A DNA stretch of 64,000 nucleotides, taken from contig JBBELK010000530.1 in the NCBI GenBank assembly GCA_037783545.1, forward strand, positions 54,687-118,686. The letters are read 5' to 3'. Of the stretch, positions 63,601-64,000 are shown piece by piece (the stretch's first letter is position 1; each line of letters begins with the position of its first letter). The notes below the pieces were generated by a model. The model was given only the letters and a program-made list of their open reading frames with translations. It was not told where the DNA came from and did not search any database. Source of the stretch: Henricia sp. BOLD:AAB3569 (lineage: Eukaryota; Echinodermata; Asteroidea; Spinulosida; Echinasteridae). The translations under genes and the position numbers were made by a program.

Positions 63601-64000
63601 CTGTCTGTACACACCTCTGTTGTGGTACTCCTGAGTTGTGCGCATGCTCAGTCATTCGGACTGTCGTTAACGCACCGCAGTTTGGCTCGGCAATTTGGTC
63701 AAAGTGTGGTCCAAACGTCGGCAAATTTGGAGGTCGAAAAATGTTCCGACGAACTTCAAATTTTGCATGCCCTAAACTCTCTATATTGCGCACTTGTCAT
63801 AAACAATTGACAGACTTTCGCCGGAAAATTGCAGAGAAATTTCAATGTTTAGAATAAACTGGGTTGAGGCTTCCTGACTGCTCTCACGCAAACCGTGGCT
63901 GTCTGTACACACCTCTTTGGGGTACTCCTGAGTTGTGCGCATGCTCAGTCATTCGGACTGTCGTTAACGCACCGCAGTTTGGCTCGGCAATTTGGTCAAA
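60601..64000 (+). repeat. Noisy right-hand monomers with a TTAGAATAAACTG subtype
   Basis: Single-base indels reappear (for example GTCCTGTAC near 60625, CATTGCTCAG near 61260, GTGGGTCCCAAACG near 62514), though less densely than in 2772-10387. A consistent subtype is visible: TTAGAATAAACTGGG, usually with CGCCGGAAAAT, near 60872, 61470, 61766 and 62066, again near 63255 (TTAGAATAACTGGG) and 63850. These recurrent changes are probably real, while the scattered indels are probably not. The window ends inside a monomer. Confidence 0.78.

Larger units (their letters stand above)
1..64000 (+). repeat. Satellite array of a 297-bp monomer, head to tail, spanning the window
   Basis: Landmarks such as the GTGGCTGTCTG word recur every 297 bp (58, 355, 652, 949 and so on) to the end of the window, always in the same orientation. 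The count is about 208 monomers plus eight SINE insertions. In clean stretches most monomers differ by zero to a few bases, and many indels fall in the A runs (before CTGGG and in CATAAAAAATTG). No inverted monomer was seen. This architecture is that of satellite DNA homogenised by unequal crossing-over and gene conversion. I do not recognise the monomer as a named family. No gene was found inside it, and variants freely introduce stops and frameshifts in every frame, so it is best read as non-coding. Confidence 0.98.

Noticed and set aside
1..64000. CRISPR array
   Set aside because: The repeat unit is 297 bp with no unique spacers between short repeats, and there are no cas genes.
1..64000. 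CENP-B box in the monomer
   Set aside because: TTCG words occur, but none is followed at the right spacing by the A and CGGG positions of the consensus on either strand.
1..64000. 5S rRNA, histone or other tandem gene cluster
   Set aside because: No 5S-like internal control region or conserved coding segment is visible in the monomer, and the only Pol III boxes found belong to the SINE.

Overview
The window is almost entirely one tandem (satellite) array. A 297-bp monomer is repeated head to tail in a single orientation from the first base to the last, about 208 copies by arithmetic (window minus SINE sequence, divided by 297). I found no protein gene, rRNA, tRNA, CRISPR array or bacterial operon. 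The long open frames, some of more than 900 codons, arise because 297 is a multiple of 3 and one forward frame of the monomer has no stop. They are not treated as genes.

The array is interrupted eight times between 39.28 and 54.26 kb by copies of one short interspersed element (SINE). It has a tRNA-like Pol III head with A and B boxes, a central GTGGG...CCCAC domain, a 3' stem-loop and a (CAA)n/(ACA)n tail. All eight copies have the same 3' junction with the monomer, and the best preserved copy (43029-43310) has a 16-bp target-site duplication. The simplest history is one retroposition into one monomer, followed by amplification of the composite. Six of the eight copies share a 79-bp deletion whose ends meet at a 5-bp microhomology (GTCGG). 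This yields a 516-bp composite monomer that repeats at spacings of 813, 3783, 2596 and 2276 bp.

Layout: 1-2771, nine complete identical monomers plus two partials. 2772-10387, the same monomer with dense single-base indels, probably poorly polished sequence. 10388-15291, cleaner monomers with dimer and trimer periodicities. 15585-22715, a seven-monomer higher-order repeat of about 2081 bp present three times plus an extra three-monomer piece. 22716-27458, trimer repeats. 27459-29836, a 1189-bp four-monomer block present twice. 29837-36486, mixed variants, including three consecutive monomers sharing a private change. 36487-39281, mildly noisy monomers. 39282-54263, the SINE-bearing domain. 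54264-60600, clean monomers with interleaved three- and four-monomer repeats. 60601-64000, a second noisy stretch with its own monomer subtype.

The host is a eukaryote. The SINE architecture and central motif recall the conserved-core SINEs of animals, especially invertebrates such as cnidarians, but that is recall-based and low confidence. The array could be (peri)centromeric, subtelomeric or other heterochromatin; nothing in the sequence decides which. No canonical CENP-B box was seen.
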